Positions 9,490-18,524 of a stretch of 64,000 bases of DNA are shown here, in pieces (position 1 is the first letter of the stretch; each line of letters begins with the position of its first letter). The DNA lies in NCBI GenBank assembly GCA_964446835.1, contig CAYUQT010000020.1, positions 66,047 through 130,046 of the forward strand. The letters are read 5' to 3'. The position numbers and the translations under genes were made by a program. The notes beneath the pieces were generated by a model. That model did no database searches, was not told the origin of the DNA, and was given only the letters and a program-made list of their open reading frames with translations. Source of the stretch: CAYUQT01 sp964446835 (lineage in GTDB: Bacteria > Planctomycetota > Phycisphaerae > UBA1845 > JAFGLZ01).

Positions 9490-10560
9490 ATGCGGCGAAG
9501 AACGTGGAAGGCGATCGCTTGGGCGCTTGCCTTCTCTGCTGGAACGGGTGCGGTTCGGACTGCGGTTGCGGAGCCGGGTTCGCCATCATCCCAATCCAAT
9601 ATTGCAATCACGAGCCAGTCGAGACAGGGTCCCGATTGGGTGCTGGTGCACCCCAAGGCGGAGTGGCAGGCGCGGGATTCACAGGGCGAGTTCGTATTCG
9701 ACAATCACTTGTGGATTCTCGGCGGCTGGTTCGACGCCAAGGCGGCCAACCCGCGCGATGTATGGAAATCGCCGGATGGCAAGCATTGGACGCGTATGGT
9801 GCAGGAAGCGCCCTGGGAGCACAGCGACCTGTCGGTGGCCCTGGTCTACAAGAACAAGATGTGGTTCATGGGCGGGCGCAAGCTTCCCGGCAAGGAGAAC
9901 AGCAACACGGTCTGGTCCTCATCCGACGGCGCCCGGTGGACGCTGGAGTGCGAACGCGCCGGCTGGTGCCCGCGCGTGGCGCCCTGCTTCGCCGTCTTCA
10001 AGGACCGCATGTGGGTCTTCGGCGGGACGGAGAACTTCTATGATGACACCGACCAGACCCTCAAGAACGATGTCTGGTCCTCAAGCGACGGCCGGGACTG
10101 GACGCTAGAGACTGCCCAGGCGGCATGGCCCAAACGCACCAACGCCCGGGCGGTGGTCTTCGACAACAAGCTGTGGATCATGGGGGGTGGGCGCTGGGCC
10201 CCGAAGACGGTACTCCACAATGATGTCTGGTGCTCCGAGGACGGCGTCCACTGGACTGCGGTGACCGCTGCGGCGCCCTGGAAGCCGCGTCAGTGGTTCT
10301 CCCTGGTCGTGTATCGCGGCCACATGTGGGTATTGGGCGGCTGGAGCCGCGAGAACGGCAACTTCGGCGACGTGTGGTACTCCAGCAATGGCAAGGATTG
10401 GACGAAGCTCGAGTCGAACGTGATCTGGAAGGCCCGCCACGAGCACTCGGTGCTGGTCTTCCAGGACAGACTCTGGCTGTACGGCGGCTACGCAGAGCGG
10501 CTCAACAGCGAGGTCTGGACGCTGGAGCTTCCGGAGGGGTGGCCGTCCCAGACTCGCTAG
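9490..10560 (+). CDS. Secreted kelch/Asp-box beta-propeller protein
   Basis: Start at 9490 because AAGGAG lies six bases upstream; the earlier in-frame ATG at 9298 has no such site. The 356-residue product has a Sec signal and then about six repeats of 45-50 residues. Each has a kelch-type strand ('LWILGG', 'MWFMGG', 'MWVFGG', 'LWIMGG', 'MWVLGG', 'LWLYGG') followed by an Asp-box-like turn ('SPDGKHW', 'SSDGARW', 'SSDGRDW', 'SEDGVHW', 'SSNGKDW'). It therefore forms a propeller, probably periplasmic or cell-surface, with a binding or scaffolding role. No enzyme residues are obvious. It is the only plus-strand gene in the first 27 kb apart from the permease, and its stop overlaps the convergent methyltransferase stop. 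Confidence 0.8.
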   Translation: MRRRTWKAIAWALAFSAGTGAVRTAVAEPGSPSSQSNIAITSQSRQGPDWVLVHPKAEWQARDSQGEFVFDNHLWILGGWFDAKAANPRDVWKSPDGKHWTRMVQEAPWEHSDLSVALVYKNKMWFMGGRKLPGKENSNTVWSSSDGARWTLECERAGWCPRVAPCFAVFKDRMWVFGGTENFYDDTDQTLKNDVWSSSDGRDWTLETAQAAWPKRTNARAVVFDNKLWIMGGGRWAPKTVLHNDVWCSEDGVHWTAVTAAAPWKPRQWFSLVVYRGHMWVLGGWSRENGNFGDVWYSSNGKDWTKLESNVIWKARHEHSVLVFQDRLWLYGGYAERLNSEVWTLELPEGWPSQTR

Positions 10561-11366
10561 GACTTGAACGCACCCTTCTTGAACACGTAAATAGCCCAAC
10601 CCAGCACATCCCGGCCCCAGGTCAGATAGACGGTCCGATCGTGACGGATCCGTTCCAGCAGCTCGGTCACATCCGGATCGTCGGGGTGCGCAGCCGCCCA
10701 TTGTTCCGCGGCATACCACTGAAGCCCCTCGTACCGGTCCCAGTCATCCAGGCTGCTCACCAGCGTGTAGCCCAGTTCGAGGCCGAGTTCCTGGCCGGTC
10801 CTGGCGTTATCCAGGTGGCTGCCGAACATCGCTCGCTCCAACCCCGCCGCGGCCAGGTACTCCGCCGGCGGTTCGCGCAACCAGTACGGTTCGCCCACCA
10901 CGATCCAGCTCATGGGTGCCGCCATCCGGTTCAGTGCCGCTAACGTCCCTCGGTGCCCGTTGAAAATCCAGCTTGCACCGAGGCACGCGGCCAGATCGAA
11001 GCTCTCAAGCCGGTCAGGCTGGTAGTCGGCACCGTTCATCTCGAACAACGACAACCGCGCAGAAGGAATGCGCGTCTTGATTTTGTGCCGGGCATCCACG
11101 ACATAGAATGGAGAAAGGTCCACCCCGATCCCCTCGCAGCCGTAACGTTCCGCGAGCCGGATCAGGAGTTCTGCCTTTCCGCTGGCGATATCCAGCACCC
11201 GGGCTTCCGGCTGCAGCCGCAGCAGGTCAATCAGTTGGTCAAGCTTCTCACTGCTCATCGGGTTGCACAGGATGTGTTCTCGATGGGTGATGTCGTAGTA
11301 CTTCCAGGTGTCCACGGGGCGTCTCCTTTCCGGCATCTGCCCTGTCATGCCGCAAAACGTAAGCAT
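10557..11366 (-). CDS. Class I SAM-dependent methyltransferase
   Basis: 269 residues, cytosolic, with motif I 'VLDIASGKAELLIRLAE' (about 58-74) and an acidic end of the next strand ('GIGVDLSPFYV'), the standard SAM-binding Rossmann fold. The 'FDLAACLGASWIF' strand corresponds to motif II/post-I. The C-terminal half holds a lid-like region. The acceptor is unknown. The start is uncertain: Met1, Met7 or Met11 (base 11336, after AGGGCAG) are possible. It is convergent with the kelch gene, with stops overlapping by a few bases, and is not obviously linked to sugar use. Confidence 0.75.
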   Translation of the reverse strand: MLTFCGMTGQMPERRRPVDTWKYYDITHREHILCNPMSSEKLDQLIDLLRLQPEARVLDIASGKAELLIRLAERYGCEGIGVDLSPFYVVDARHKIKTRIPSARLSLFEMNGADYQPDRLESFDLAACLGASWIFNGHRGTLAALNRMAAPMSWIVVGEPYWLREPPAEYLAAAGLERAMFGSHLDNARTGQELGLELGYTLVSSLDDWDRYEGLQWYAAEQWAAAHPDDPDVTELLERIRHDRTVYLTWGRDVLGWAIYVFKKGAFKS

Positions 11367-11950
11367 ACACCAGCGTTGACCCGGAGCGATAGGGTCAGGC
11401 GATTCTACCCATTCGCAGTATTCCGGCCGGGGGCCGTCGATTTGGAGTTTCAGGATTGCTGCAAGAGTGCAAGAGGGGTCATTCTAGAGAAATGGAATGT
11501 CCCCTTCCCTTAGTGCCGTCAGGCGCTGATTGAGGGATGAACGTGGGAGGGCGAGCATCCTGGCGAGCTGTTTTCTTCTGGAACCAGGCGGCTCAGCAGG
11601 AGCTTCGCCCCCCATCAAGTCACGCCTGACAGGGCACGAGTCACTTCGGTTCGCGATCGAACACCGCTGAGCCGGTTGCAGAGAAGAACGCACAGTTATG
11701 ATCCAGCGTGACATGGGTCCGCGTACCTCGATAGCGACAGATCTTCCATGGTTCATCAAGGTTTCTTGAGCAGCCGATGCCGCACTTCAGGACGCGGACC
11801 CGTGTTGCCTCACACGCCGGCCAGAGTCCCGTGAACACACACGGGTCCGGCCGCCGCGGGTAGTCGGCGCAGGAGGCAGCGCACTCCACGGAGACACAAC
11901 TGATGATCGCGCAGCAGTCGGACCCATGCCACCCCTTTTCGAGCGGGCAA
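11367..11950. other. Intergenic region with degraded repeat sequence
   Basis: About 580 bases between the methyltransferase start and the heparinase stop. It holds a palindrome (11475-11504) and minus-strand frames of 82 and 91 codons that I do not trust. The longer reads 'GGEAPAEP' and 'REGDIPFL', ending inside the palindrome, a pattern typical of repeat-derived false ORFs. No ribosome site supports either. Confidence 0.45.
11475..11504. repeat. Imperfect palindrome, REP-like hairpin
   Basis: GGGGTCATTC and GAATGTCCCC form ten-base arms with one mismatch around a ten-base loop. The ends (GGGGTCA) resemble those of the other palindromic units in this window at 42.1, 43.0, 45.3 and 47.0 kb. 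It could be a REP-type element mobilised by IS200/RAYT-like transposases; that link is inference. Confidence 0.55.
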
Positions 11951-14900
11951 TCATCGCTGCATCCAGCTTAGGCTCGGGATGCAGACCTCGTCGCCCGGTC
12001 CTGCCACCACGACGGCGAATCGCGGACCGGTGCCGTCCGGTGCGGCCGGGAAGTCTTGGCTCGCCACGGGTGGCATGCCGGTGCGATTCAGGACCAGCCC
12101 GTTGCGGAGCTGCGAAACGCGGCCCTGAGGCTGCAGGCGGCCGTTCAGAACGGTCATACCTGCGCGGACGTGTGGGGTCGCCACGCGGGTGACCAGACGG
12201 TTGTCGGCGCCCACGATCTCGCACACCGGTCCGGCCGCCACGCGCAGATCCTCGTCTCCGATCGAGAAATGAGTCGCATTCAGCACCTGACGCACCGTCA
12301 GCGCCTCCGCCAGACCCTCCGGCGCGACGAGAATGACTTGACCGGCCAAGGCCCGCCCGGTCAGGACAGGCTCGGCGATTTCGACCACGCCCGCGGCGTA
12401 ATCGATGGACCTGATCCGGGTCCGGCGCGGTCCGGGGCTCGTCAGCACGAATTCACCGAGGGCCAGTTCCGTACCGTTGAACAGCAGGGCGCGCTGCGGT
12501 CTGCCTTGGGTGTCCAGCACGAGGCAGGCCGCCTGACCGGTGACCCGCACTTTCCCATCCAGCGTGCAGGCGCGGCCGGGCTTCAGCGAGTGACAGACGT
12601 AGTGTGTGGTGCCGTCGGCAAGCTCGATACGGGCGGCCGCGGTGTCGCCGTCGTGCGGGTTGAGGCGGACGGGTAAGACCTGTCGGATGAATGGCGTCTG
12701 GCGGTACGGTTCGTACACCGTGAGAAAGGCGCTGGCCAGGTTGTCGCCGGTCCGGCGGCGCAACATGAACTGCATGGTTTCCGGCAGGTAGGCGTACCTC
12801 TGCGGTCTTCCGTCGGCGGCGATGATCTCATCGCCATCGCCCAGCAGGTGCGCGCGGAGACCGATTCCCTCCCAGGGGTACTGGGTCTGGCCGGGGGCGG
12901 GCTTCTTCAGCCTCCACTCGAACACCGCCCGGGTGCTCAAGGCCGCGCGCCGCACATTGAACAGGTACTGGAATCCACTTCCGCGGTAGCTGCCGTAGGG
13001 AATCGAGCCGAGGGGTTTCGCCGCCAGGGCCGGATCATCGTAGAACTGCTCGTAGCCGACGTCTGGGCCTGCGAGAGTACCTTTGGCCTGCACCGGGCCG
13101 AGCGCCGGCTCGCAGGACGTCTCGGCCGGCGCCCCCAGCGCCACATAGTCATGCTGCCGGCCGCCGCGCACGTGGAAGACGTCGAACAGATAGCTCTGAG
13201 TGGGTGATAGCTCGACCAGCATGTTCACGCGACGATAGAGCGTGAGCTTGCCGGGATACACGCCTTCACACGAGGCGTCGGCGAGCTGGGCGAATCCGGC
13301 CGGCTGATAGGCGTGCAGCCTGCCCTGACCGCGGCCCTGCCGGGTCGCGTCCACCACCACGGTGTTGTGCGAAACCGTGTTGCTGTACCAGGCGAAACGC
13401 TGATGATTGAAGGCGTCTGTCTGCATCGGGTAGCCGATATCGGTCAGCAGCGCGTTGCCTTGCGAGAACAGCAGCAGGTTCAGTTGGTCCGCGTGTGCAT
13501 GCGAGTCGTAGTTCCCGAAGAACATCAGGCTCGCGGTCCGGTTCTGCTCGCTGCCGCTCTGGAGGCCCGCCAGACCGTAGGCGGGAAACAGAGTGGAGTG
13601 GATCCCGAACGACGGCGTGTTCGCCTGCGGCAGCGTCGCCAGCACACTGTCGAGCGGTCTGCTGAACAGGCTGTTGCCAACGCCGGGGTTGCTGCGCGCC
13701 ACGTGTGCGATGCGCGGTTCGGGCCAGTGGCGCACCGCGCGGGCTGCTACCGTCGCGCTCAGCGGGCCGCCACGGGCAAACGGGTCGCCCGTGTCGCCCA
13801 GCGGCGGCACGAACTGGCCGGCGAACATGATGTCGAACGGCCAGGTGATGAACTTTCGGAAGCGCCGGTTGTCGAAGTAGTTGATGCCCGCCTCCGCCAA
13901 CTCGGCGGCAATTTGTGAGAGGCTGTCGACCCAACCATAGTTGTAGCCGATCGACTCGTGGGGAATCCCATCGCGGTAGACCAGGTTCACCAGCGCGTCA
14001 TCGAGCCCGATATCCTCAGCGGAGGCCGGCCGCGGATTGGCCGTAATGTACCGGATCATTTCGGCCGACGTGGGGTGCAGGTCTTTCTCGTTCAAGACCG
14101 TCGCCACCAGCAGCAGTGCTTTCTGGTGGGCGCCGTAGTTGCCGGCGATACGATGGCTTCCGTCGGTGATGTCGCGGGCCGCTTGCAGGAGGAGCCGCTG
14201 GCGGATCGCGGTATCGAGTTGGGCGGCGCTCTTTCCGGCCAGACGCTGCAATTCAGTATCTTCGGGCAGGAATGGCCGGATGGCGTCGTAGGCGGGGGCA
14301 CAGGTCGAAGGAGTGAGCACCTCCCAGATCATATTGGTCCAGCGGCCGAGGTAGTTCGGGTTGTGCTCCCTGCCCTCGCGCGACTGCTTCTCGTAGAGGT
14401 AATCCGGATAGTACTCGGCGAGCTGCCAGAGCAGTACGGCGCACTTGTGCGCGTAGAGTCTCGCCTTCGCCGCATCGGCGGTGACGAGGGCGCCCTGGCC
14501 GAGGTCCGAGATCGCCGGCAGGGTAAAGCGGTACATGCTCCAGTGCGCGTAGTACGCGACGAACCAGTAGTTCGTCTTGTCGCCCGGCTGGTGCCAGCCC
14601 CAGCCGTCGTCTGGGTAGTCGCCGGTCAGCAGCGACCGGTCCTTGAACCCAGAGGCCAGTAGCGCCGAGAAGTCGTTGGACGGGTACTCCTCACCGCCGG
14701 CCGGGCACTTGATCCGGTAGGGGCGATTGATGTCGATCCCCCATTGGTACAGGCCCTTCTCGTTGGCCTTCACCCCGTGCACCGGGCAGCCCAGGTTGTG
14801 GATGTCGTAGGCGCGAGGCACCTGGGGCGGCACGACCCATGATCGCAGCTTGGCATCGTCGTATCCGGCCCACTTGTCCGCGCCGGCGAGGATCGCGTCA

Positions 14901-15094
14901 CGTTGGGCGCGAGCCCACGGGTAACGCTCGGTGTTCTCTCGCAGGATCTGTAGCCGCTCTGGGGTGTAGTACTGACGCTCATACGCACCGAGGGCGATGG
15001 CCGGAACGGCGCTGAGAAACATCAGACCGCAGAGCATCCGGCTCAAGACATGAAACATCATTCCGCCAGGAGCACGTCGGATCACTCGGGACAT
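11951..15094 (-). CDS. Heparinase II/III family polysaccharide lyase-like protein
   Basis: 1,047 residues with a Sec signal (about 12-37). An alpha/alpha-toroid fills about 40-450: 'TNYWFVAYYAHWSMYRFTL', 'IAGNYGAHQKALLL' and 'IPHESIGYNYGW' resemble the toroid of heparinase II/III proteins. The beta-sandwich half begins with 'GNYDSHAHADQLNLLLF', 'LLTDIGY' and 'SNTVSHNTVVVD', the family signature containing probable catalytic His residues. The family cleaves uronate-containing polysaccharides (heparin-like, alginate-like) by beta-elimination in the periplasm. At 1,047 residues it is longer than most members because of extra C-terminal beta domains. The substrate is not predictable. An isomerase tail fragment lies just upstream. 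Confidence 0.8.
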   Translation of the reverse strand: MSRVIRRAPGGMMFHVLSRMLCGLMFLSAVPAIALGAYERQYYTPERLQILRENTERYPWARAQRDAILAGADKWAGYDDAKLRSWVVPPQVPRAYDIHNLGCPVHGVKANEKGLYQWGIDINRPYRIKCPAGGEEYPSNDFSALLASGFKDRSLLTGDYPDDGWGWHQPGDKTNYWFVAYYAHWSMYRFTLPAISDLGQGALVTADAAKARLYAHKCAVLLWQLAEYYPDYLYEKQSREGREHNPNYLGRWTNMIWEVLTPSTCAPAYDAIRPFLPEDTELQRLAGKSAAQLDTAIRQRLLLQAARDITDGSHRIAGNYGAHQKALLLVATVLNEKDLHPTSAEMIRYITANPRPASAEDIGLDDALVNLVYRDGIPHESIGYNYGWVDSLSQIAAELAEAGINYFDNRRFRKFITWPFDIMFAGQFVPPLGDTGDPFARGGPLSATVAARAVRHWPEPRIAHVARSNPGVGNSLFSRPLDSVLATLPQANTPSFGIHSTLFPAYGLAGLQSGSEQNRTASLMFFGNYDSHAHADQLNLLLFSQGNALLTDIGYPMQTDAFNHQRFAWYSNTVSHNTVVVDATRQGRGQGRLHAYQPAGFAQLADASCEGVYPGKLTLYRRVNMLVELSPTQSYLFDVFHVRGGRQHDYVALGAPAETSCEPALGPVQAKGTLAGPDVGYEQFYDDPALAAKPLGSIPYGSYRGSGFQYLFNVRRAALSTRAVFEWRLKKPAPGQTQYPWEGIGLRAHLLGDGDEIIAADGRPQRYAYLPETMQFMLRRRTGDNLASAFLTVYEPYRQTPFIRQVLPVRLNPHDGDTAAARIELADGTTHYVCHSLKPGRACTLDGKVRVTGQAACLVLDTQGRPQRALLFNGTELALGEFVLTSPGPRRTRIRSIDYAAGVVEIAEPVLTGRALAGQVILVAPEGLAEALTVRQVLNATHFSIGDEDLRVAAGPVCEIVGADNRLVTRVATPHVRAGMTVLNGRLQPQGRVSQLRNGLVLNRTGMPPVASQDFPAAPDGTGPRFAVVVAGPGDEVCIPSLSWMQR

Positions 15095-15229
15095 GCAGAC
15101 ACGCTATTCGCCCGTCCTCGCTTCTTCAACACCTGGACCTGCCCCGTCTCATTCCAAGCATCGATCTGGCCGCGTTCACCCCACACAGGCGCGCCGTCCT
15201 GGCGTGGTAAGAGCGGAACAGCCAAACTA

Positions 15230-15361
15230 GCTGCGTCCCCGTTTCACGTCCGCCAGTTCCTTGGCCACGGACTCGACGAAGGCCACGTTCTTGACCATAT
15301 CGTCCTGGAGTGCGGGGGTATCCTCTTCGTACTCGATGGTCGTGAGACCTTTGTAACCCTG
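15230..15361 (-). pseudogene. Second 3' tail fragment of a sugar isomerase/epimerase gene
   Basis: Minus-strand codons read 'TIEYEEDTPALQDDMVKNV' and end 'VAKELADVKRGRS'. Over about 110 bases this is nearly identical to the end of the intact gene at 16318-17226, but it runs on for a few extra codons before its stop. Nothing of the rest of the barrel is present upstream, where the sequence becomes unrelated. It sits between the PEP-CTERM gene and the heparinase gene, in the same orientation as the intact copy about 1 kb away. Confidence 0.75.
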
Positions 15362-15441
15362 GAAATAGGTGACCCTTCTGTTTCGTCCTCACTTGACAGG
15401 CAAATCGTTGTGCGATGACAGGGCAGCCGTGAGGCGGAGAG

Positions 15442-16161
15442 CTACCTTCCAACGCCCCTTCGGCGGACCAACATCCCAATACTACCTAAGGCATGAATCG
15501 CCATCGATGTTGGTTCGGGAACGGGAGCAAGTGTAACATAAGCATCTGAGCCGACGTCGTGAGCATAGAAGTATGTGTCAATGTAATCTCCATTAGCAAG
15601 TTGTCCGGCGACATTGTTGTAAAACGTACTACCCGAAAGGAGGTACTGACCATAGCCGACCGGAACGCCATCTATAGAAAAATCAGTGCCAACCAGCGTG
15701 AACGTACTTCCAGTGGAAACGGCACAATATCCATGGATCAATCCACCCGAAACGGTAATCGACCCCGTGGTAGCAGATACCATTCCGAACACTTCACCTC
15801 CGGTCATTGTTACATGTCCTCCACTGTGCAATCGGAGGTCATTATCGATCACCCCGCCGGAAACCAGTACATGAGCCGATCCGTACACAACCAACATCTC
15901 TGTGAAATGTCCCCCTGATATCGTGCCTTGGCTGTCACCGTAGTAACTCAAGCGACATACCAAACCCCCGTCGACAACGTTTACTGTTGTCGATGGACCA
16001 CTGTAGTTCCAGTCGATTGCCACATCCACATTCCCGGTTATGTGGTTCGTACCGTTGAATTCATGTATCCCGCCATCATTGACGTATTCGGTGGTCCATG
16101 CAGCCAGCCCTCGCGAAGAGAATACAAGGGTTATGAGAACTGCAGCGAGTGAACACTTCAT
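15442..16161 (-). CDS. PEP-CTERM sorted secreted beta-rich protein
   Basis: 239 residues, with a Sec signal (1-20), a Gly/Ser/Thr-rich beta-repeat body ('GGHFTEMLVVYGSAHVLVSGG', 'SGGHVTMTGGEVFG', 'SGSITVSGGLIHG') and a C-terminal PEP-CTERM tripartite tail: 'VPEPTS', a short hydrophobic run, then 'RRRG'. Such tails are cut by an exosortase and place proteins at the cell surface. The repeats of about 20 residues suggest a short beta-solenoid. The ATG follows TTGGAGA. Base composition is clearly more AT-rich than the neighbours, hinting at separate ancestry. No function beyond surface exposure can be named. Confidence 0.75.
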   Translation of the reverse strand: MKCSLAAVLITLVFSSRGLAAWTTEYVNDGGIHEFNGTNHITGNVDVAIDWNYSGPSTTVNVVDGGLVCRLSYYGDSQGTISGGHFTEMLVVYGSAHVLVSGGVIDNDLRLHSGGHVTMTGGEVFGMVSATTGSITVSGGLIHGYCAVSTGSTFTLVGTDFSIDGVPVGYGQYLLSGSTFYNNVAGQLANGDYIDTYFYAHDVGSDAYVTLAPVPEPTSMAIHALGSIGMLVRRRGVGR

Positions 16162-16317
16162 TGTGATGTCTCCAATGAATCGTTGTACGAGATTTTCTAT
16201 TTAACCTTGCCCGGCTACATCGCCGGGCAGCAAATGGGCACTATTCCGAATTGCACGGATCGCCCGCAGCAACGGTTTTCATGAGGGTATTGGGGACAGT
16301 CATCGATTTCGTGCCAC

Positions 16318-17226
16318 TCATCCCGCGAGTTCCTTGGCCACGGACTCGACGAAGGCCACGTTCTTGACCATATCGTCCTGGAGTGCGGGGGTGTCCTCTT
16401 CGTACTCGATGTTCGTGAGGCCCTTGTAGCCCTGGCGTTTGAGCTCCTTGAGGATCTCTCTATAGTTGGCCTTGCCCTCGCCGAGGATCGTGTCCTTGGC
16501 CTTGCGGTTGCCCATCTCGGCGGCGTCCTTGAGGTGGAAGCCGACGATGCGCCCCTCCATCTTCTTGAGGCACTCCACCGGGTCAAGCCCGGAACGGACC
16601 CAGTGGCCCGTATCGCAGCAGCCTCCGATCCTCTTGCTGTGACCTTTGCAGGCTTCCAGCACGCCCTCCGGCCGCCAGTATTTGTAGCCCTTCGTTTCGG
16701 GGTGGTTGTGGATGCCCACGCGGATGTCGTACTCCTCGCAGAGCTTGTCGATCATATCGAGATCTGCGGGACGCGGTTCGCCCACGATCACACGGGTGCC
16801 CATGTCCTTGCTGAACTCGAAAATCTTCTTCGTCTTGTCGGCGTTGCCTGCCAGGTCGGCGTAGAAGGCCGAGGCCGACATCCCGCGGTCGGCGAGCTTG
16901 CCCTTGAGCTCCTTGCGGACGTCGGGCGGGAGGTCTTCGTTCATCTTGAGGTTGGGCCGCGCCTTGTCGTAACCGAGGAAGAAGCAGAGCTCGACGTGGC
17001 GGATGCCGAGAGCCGCTATCATATCCATAGCTTCGAGGAAGGGGTACCGCCGGTACGTGTAGAGCTGGACGCCCATCTTCCAGCCCAGCTTCTCCATGTT
17101 CGGCGTGCTCAACTGGACCTGCTCCGCGGAGGCGATCTGCCCGCCCAAAAGGCTGCCCGCCGCGGCGCCCGCGACCAGGGCCCCGCTGCTCTTGAGGAAT
17201 TCCCGACGATGCATCGACAGGCTCAT
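16318..17226 (-). CDS. Tat-exported sugar phosphate isomerase/epimerase-like TIM barrel
   Basis: The start at 17226 is set by AAGGAG six bases upstream; the longer in-frame version lacks this. 302 residues: a Tat signal ('MHRREFLKSSG', hydrophobic to about 30), then a xylose-isomerase-like (AP endonuclease 2) barrel. Probable metal ligands sit in 'VIVGEPR', 'VGIHNHPE', 'CCDTGHW', 'GFHLKDAAE' and 'NIEYEEDTP'. Family members isomerise, epimerise or dehydrate keto sugars. It is the most downstream gene of a six-gene minus-strand run with ThuA, an aldo/keto reductase, DUF1080 and Gfo/Idh proteins, which suggests handling of an oxidised sugar outside the cytoplasm. Two decayed copies of its 3' end lie at 3.8 and 15.3 kb. 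Confidence 0.82.
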   Translation of the reverse strand: MSLSMHRREFLKSSGALVAGAAAGSLLGGQIASAEQVQLSTPNMEKLGWKMGVQLYTYRRYPFLEAMDMIAALGIRHVELCFFLGYDKARPNLKMNEDLPPDVRKELKGKLADRGMSASAFYADLAGNADKTKKIFEFSKDMGTRVIVGEPRPADLDMIDKLCEEYDIRVGIHNHPETKGYKYWRPEGVLEACKGHSKRIGGCCDTGHWVRSGLDPVECLKKMEGRIVGFHLKDAAEMGNRKAKDTILGEGKANYREILKELKRQGYKGLTNIEYEEDTPALQDDMVKNVAFVESVAKELAG

Positions 17227-17365
17227 GATTTCTCCTTCCTTATTCCCGGTGTACCCGGTGATTTCGAATAGTCTGCGGACCATGATATCCTCGATCCCGG
17301 CCCTTTCAAGGCCGAATTCCCAGGCAGATAGGGTGGCATCGGTGCTTCCTGGAGGCGTTCGTCCC

Positions 17366-18313
17366 TTACGGCTTCGAGTCGTCACACTTCAGATCGCCGG
17401 CGGCGTATTGGGTACCGTCCAGGATGAACCGCAGGAGCGTGGCGCTTGTGTAGCTTTCCGGGAAGTGGCCGGGCGAGCAGTAGAAGACCCGGCCTTTGTG
17501 GTACGGCTTGACCCATGCCACGTAACGGACCTTGTCGCCGATGCGGCCCCTGGGGTCCTTCAGGCCTTGGGTGTCCATCAGCAGCAGCGGACGGAAGTCG
17601 GACTTCTCATAAGCGCCCGTGAAACAGTAGGGCTCGTCGCAGTGGACGAATGGTTCCTTGCCCCGGAATGCCGCGACGAGCGGATGGTCCTGGTCGACCG
17701 TGCGAATGGTCAGTTCCTGATTCGGCGGATGGTAGTCAAAGGCCGCCCCGATCATGTTCGTGAACCTGGGCGAGTTGTTCAACATCGTCGGCGCGCCGTG
17801 TATCGCGACGAGCCCCTTGCCGCCGGCGATGAAATCCAGCATCGATTTCTCGAGTGTGTCCGACTTTGCCTGGCGATCTTGAGCTGTCATACCGCCGTAC
17901 TTCTTGTTGCGCTCCAACTCGTCGAGCAGCAGATTTCGGCGCGGGCTGATCGAACAGTTGTTGTTCAGGACGAGTACGTCATAGGGGGCCAGCCTGGCCG
18001 GCGCCAGGTCTTCGATGTCCACAGACACGGTCGTCGAGAAGGCACCCGACTTCCGGCCGAGGGCCTCAAAGACGTAGTCCACGTGTGGCATAACCTTGTG
18101 GTCGAAACCCGTGCGGAGCGAAAAGACCAGGAGCTTTCGCCCGGGCGCTTCAACCGTCGGCCTGGCGGGGGCGTTCTTTGTGACTGCTGCCGACCACTCT
18201 GGCGTCGGCGGGACGATCTTCGACGCCGCAGGGGGAACTTTTTCAGCCCGGGCCGTGCAGGTGAGGACCGCCGCAAGCAGAAGTCCGCGAGCGAGAGATG
18301 GATGCCTGAGCAT
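17366..18313 (-). CDS. Secreted ThuA-like domain protein
   Basis: The start at 18313 follows GGAGGA at 7 bases. 315 residues with a Sec signal (about 8-24), then a ThuA-like (class I glutamine amidotransferase-like) fold: 'LLVFSLRTGFDHKVMPH', 'YDVLVLNNNC', 'GLVAIHGAP', 'HPLVAAF', 'RVFYCSPGH'. ThuA was described in trehalose/maltitol use alongside the dehydrogenase ThuB, acting on 3-keto sugars. The neighbours are an isomerase-like barrel (139 bases downstream) and an aldo/keto reductase (211 bases upstream), consistent with a 3-keto sugar route. The exact reaction is not established from sequence. Confidence 0.82.
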   Translation of the reverse strand: MLRHPSLARGLLLAAVLTCTARAEKVPPAASKIVPPTPEWSAAVTKNAPARPTVEAPGRKLLVFSLRTGFDHKVMPHVDYVFEALGRKSGAFSTTVSVDIEDLAPARLAPYDVLVLNNNCSISPRRNLLLDELERNKKYGGMTAQDRQAKSDTLEKSMLDFIAGGKGLVAIHGAPTMLNNSPRFTNMIGAAFDYHPPNQELTIRTVDQDHPLVAAFRGKEPFVHCDEPYCFTGAYEKSDFRPLLLMDTQGLKDPRGRIGDKVRYVAWVKPYHKGRVFYCSPGHFPESYTSATLLRFILDGTQYAAGDLKCDDSKP

Positions 18314-18524
18314 AGTCAGTCCTCCGGGCCCAACCACTTTCCCTGACAGGTATCGCAGGCACAAGCGTAGCTGTCTCGCCTTCTTGATGGAAGGGGAATA
18401 CGTCGGGTTCCTGGGTCTCAGCCAGATCCACCCTCTCGTCAGACACCACGATCTGACACCTCGTCTTGCCCGACGGGCGATGCGATGCCGCGAGGGTCCC
18501 GGGGGCGGGGGTTGGGACAGGACG

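Noticed and set aside
11484..11759. 91-codon minus-strand frame with a helix-turn-helix-like 'LARMLALPRSSLNQRL'
   Set aside because: It has no ribosome site, ends inside a palindrome and contains 'GGEAPAEP', typical of repeat-derived false frames.
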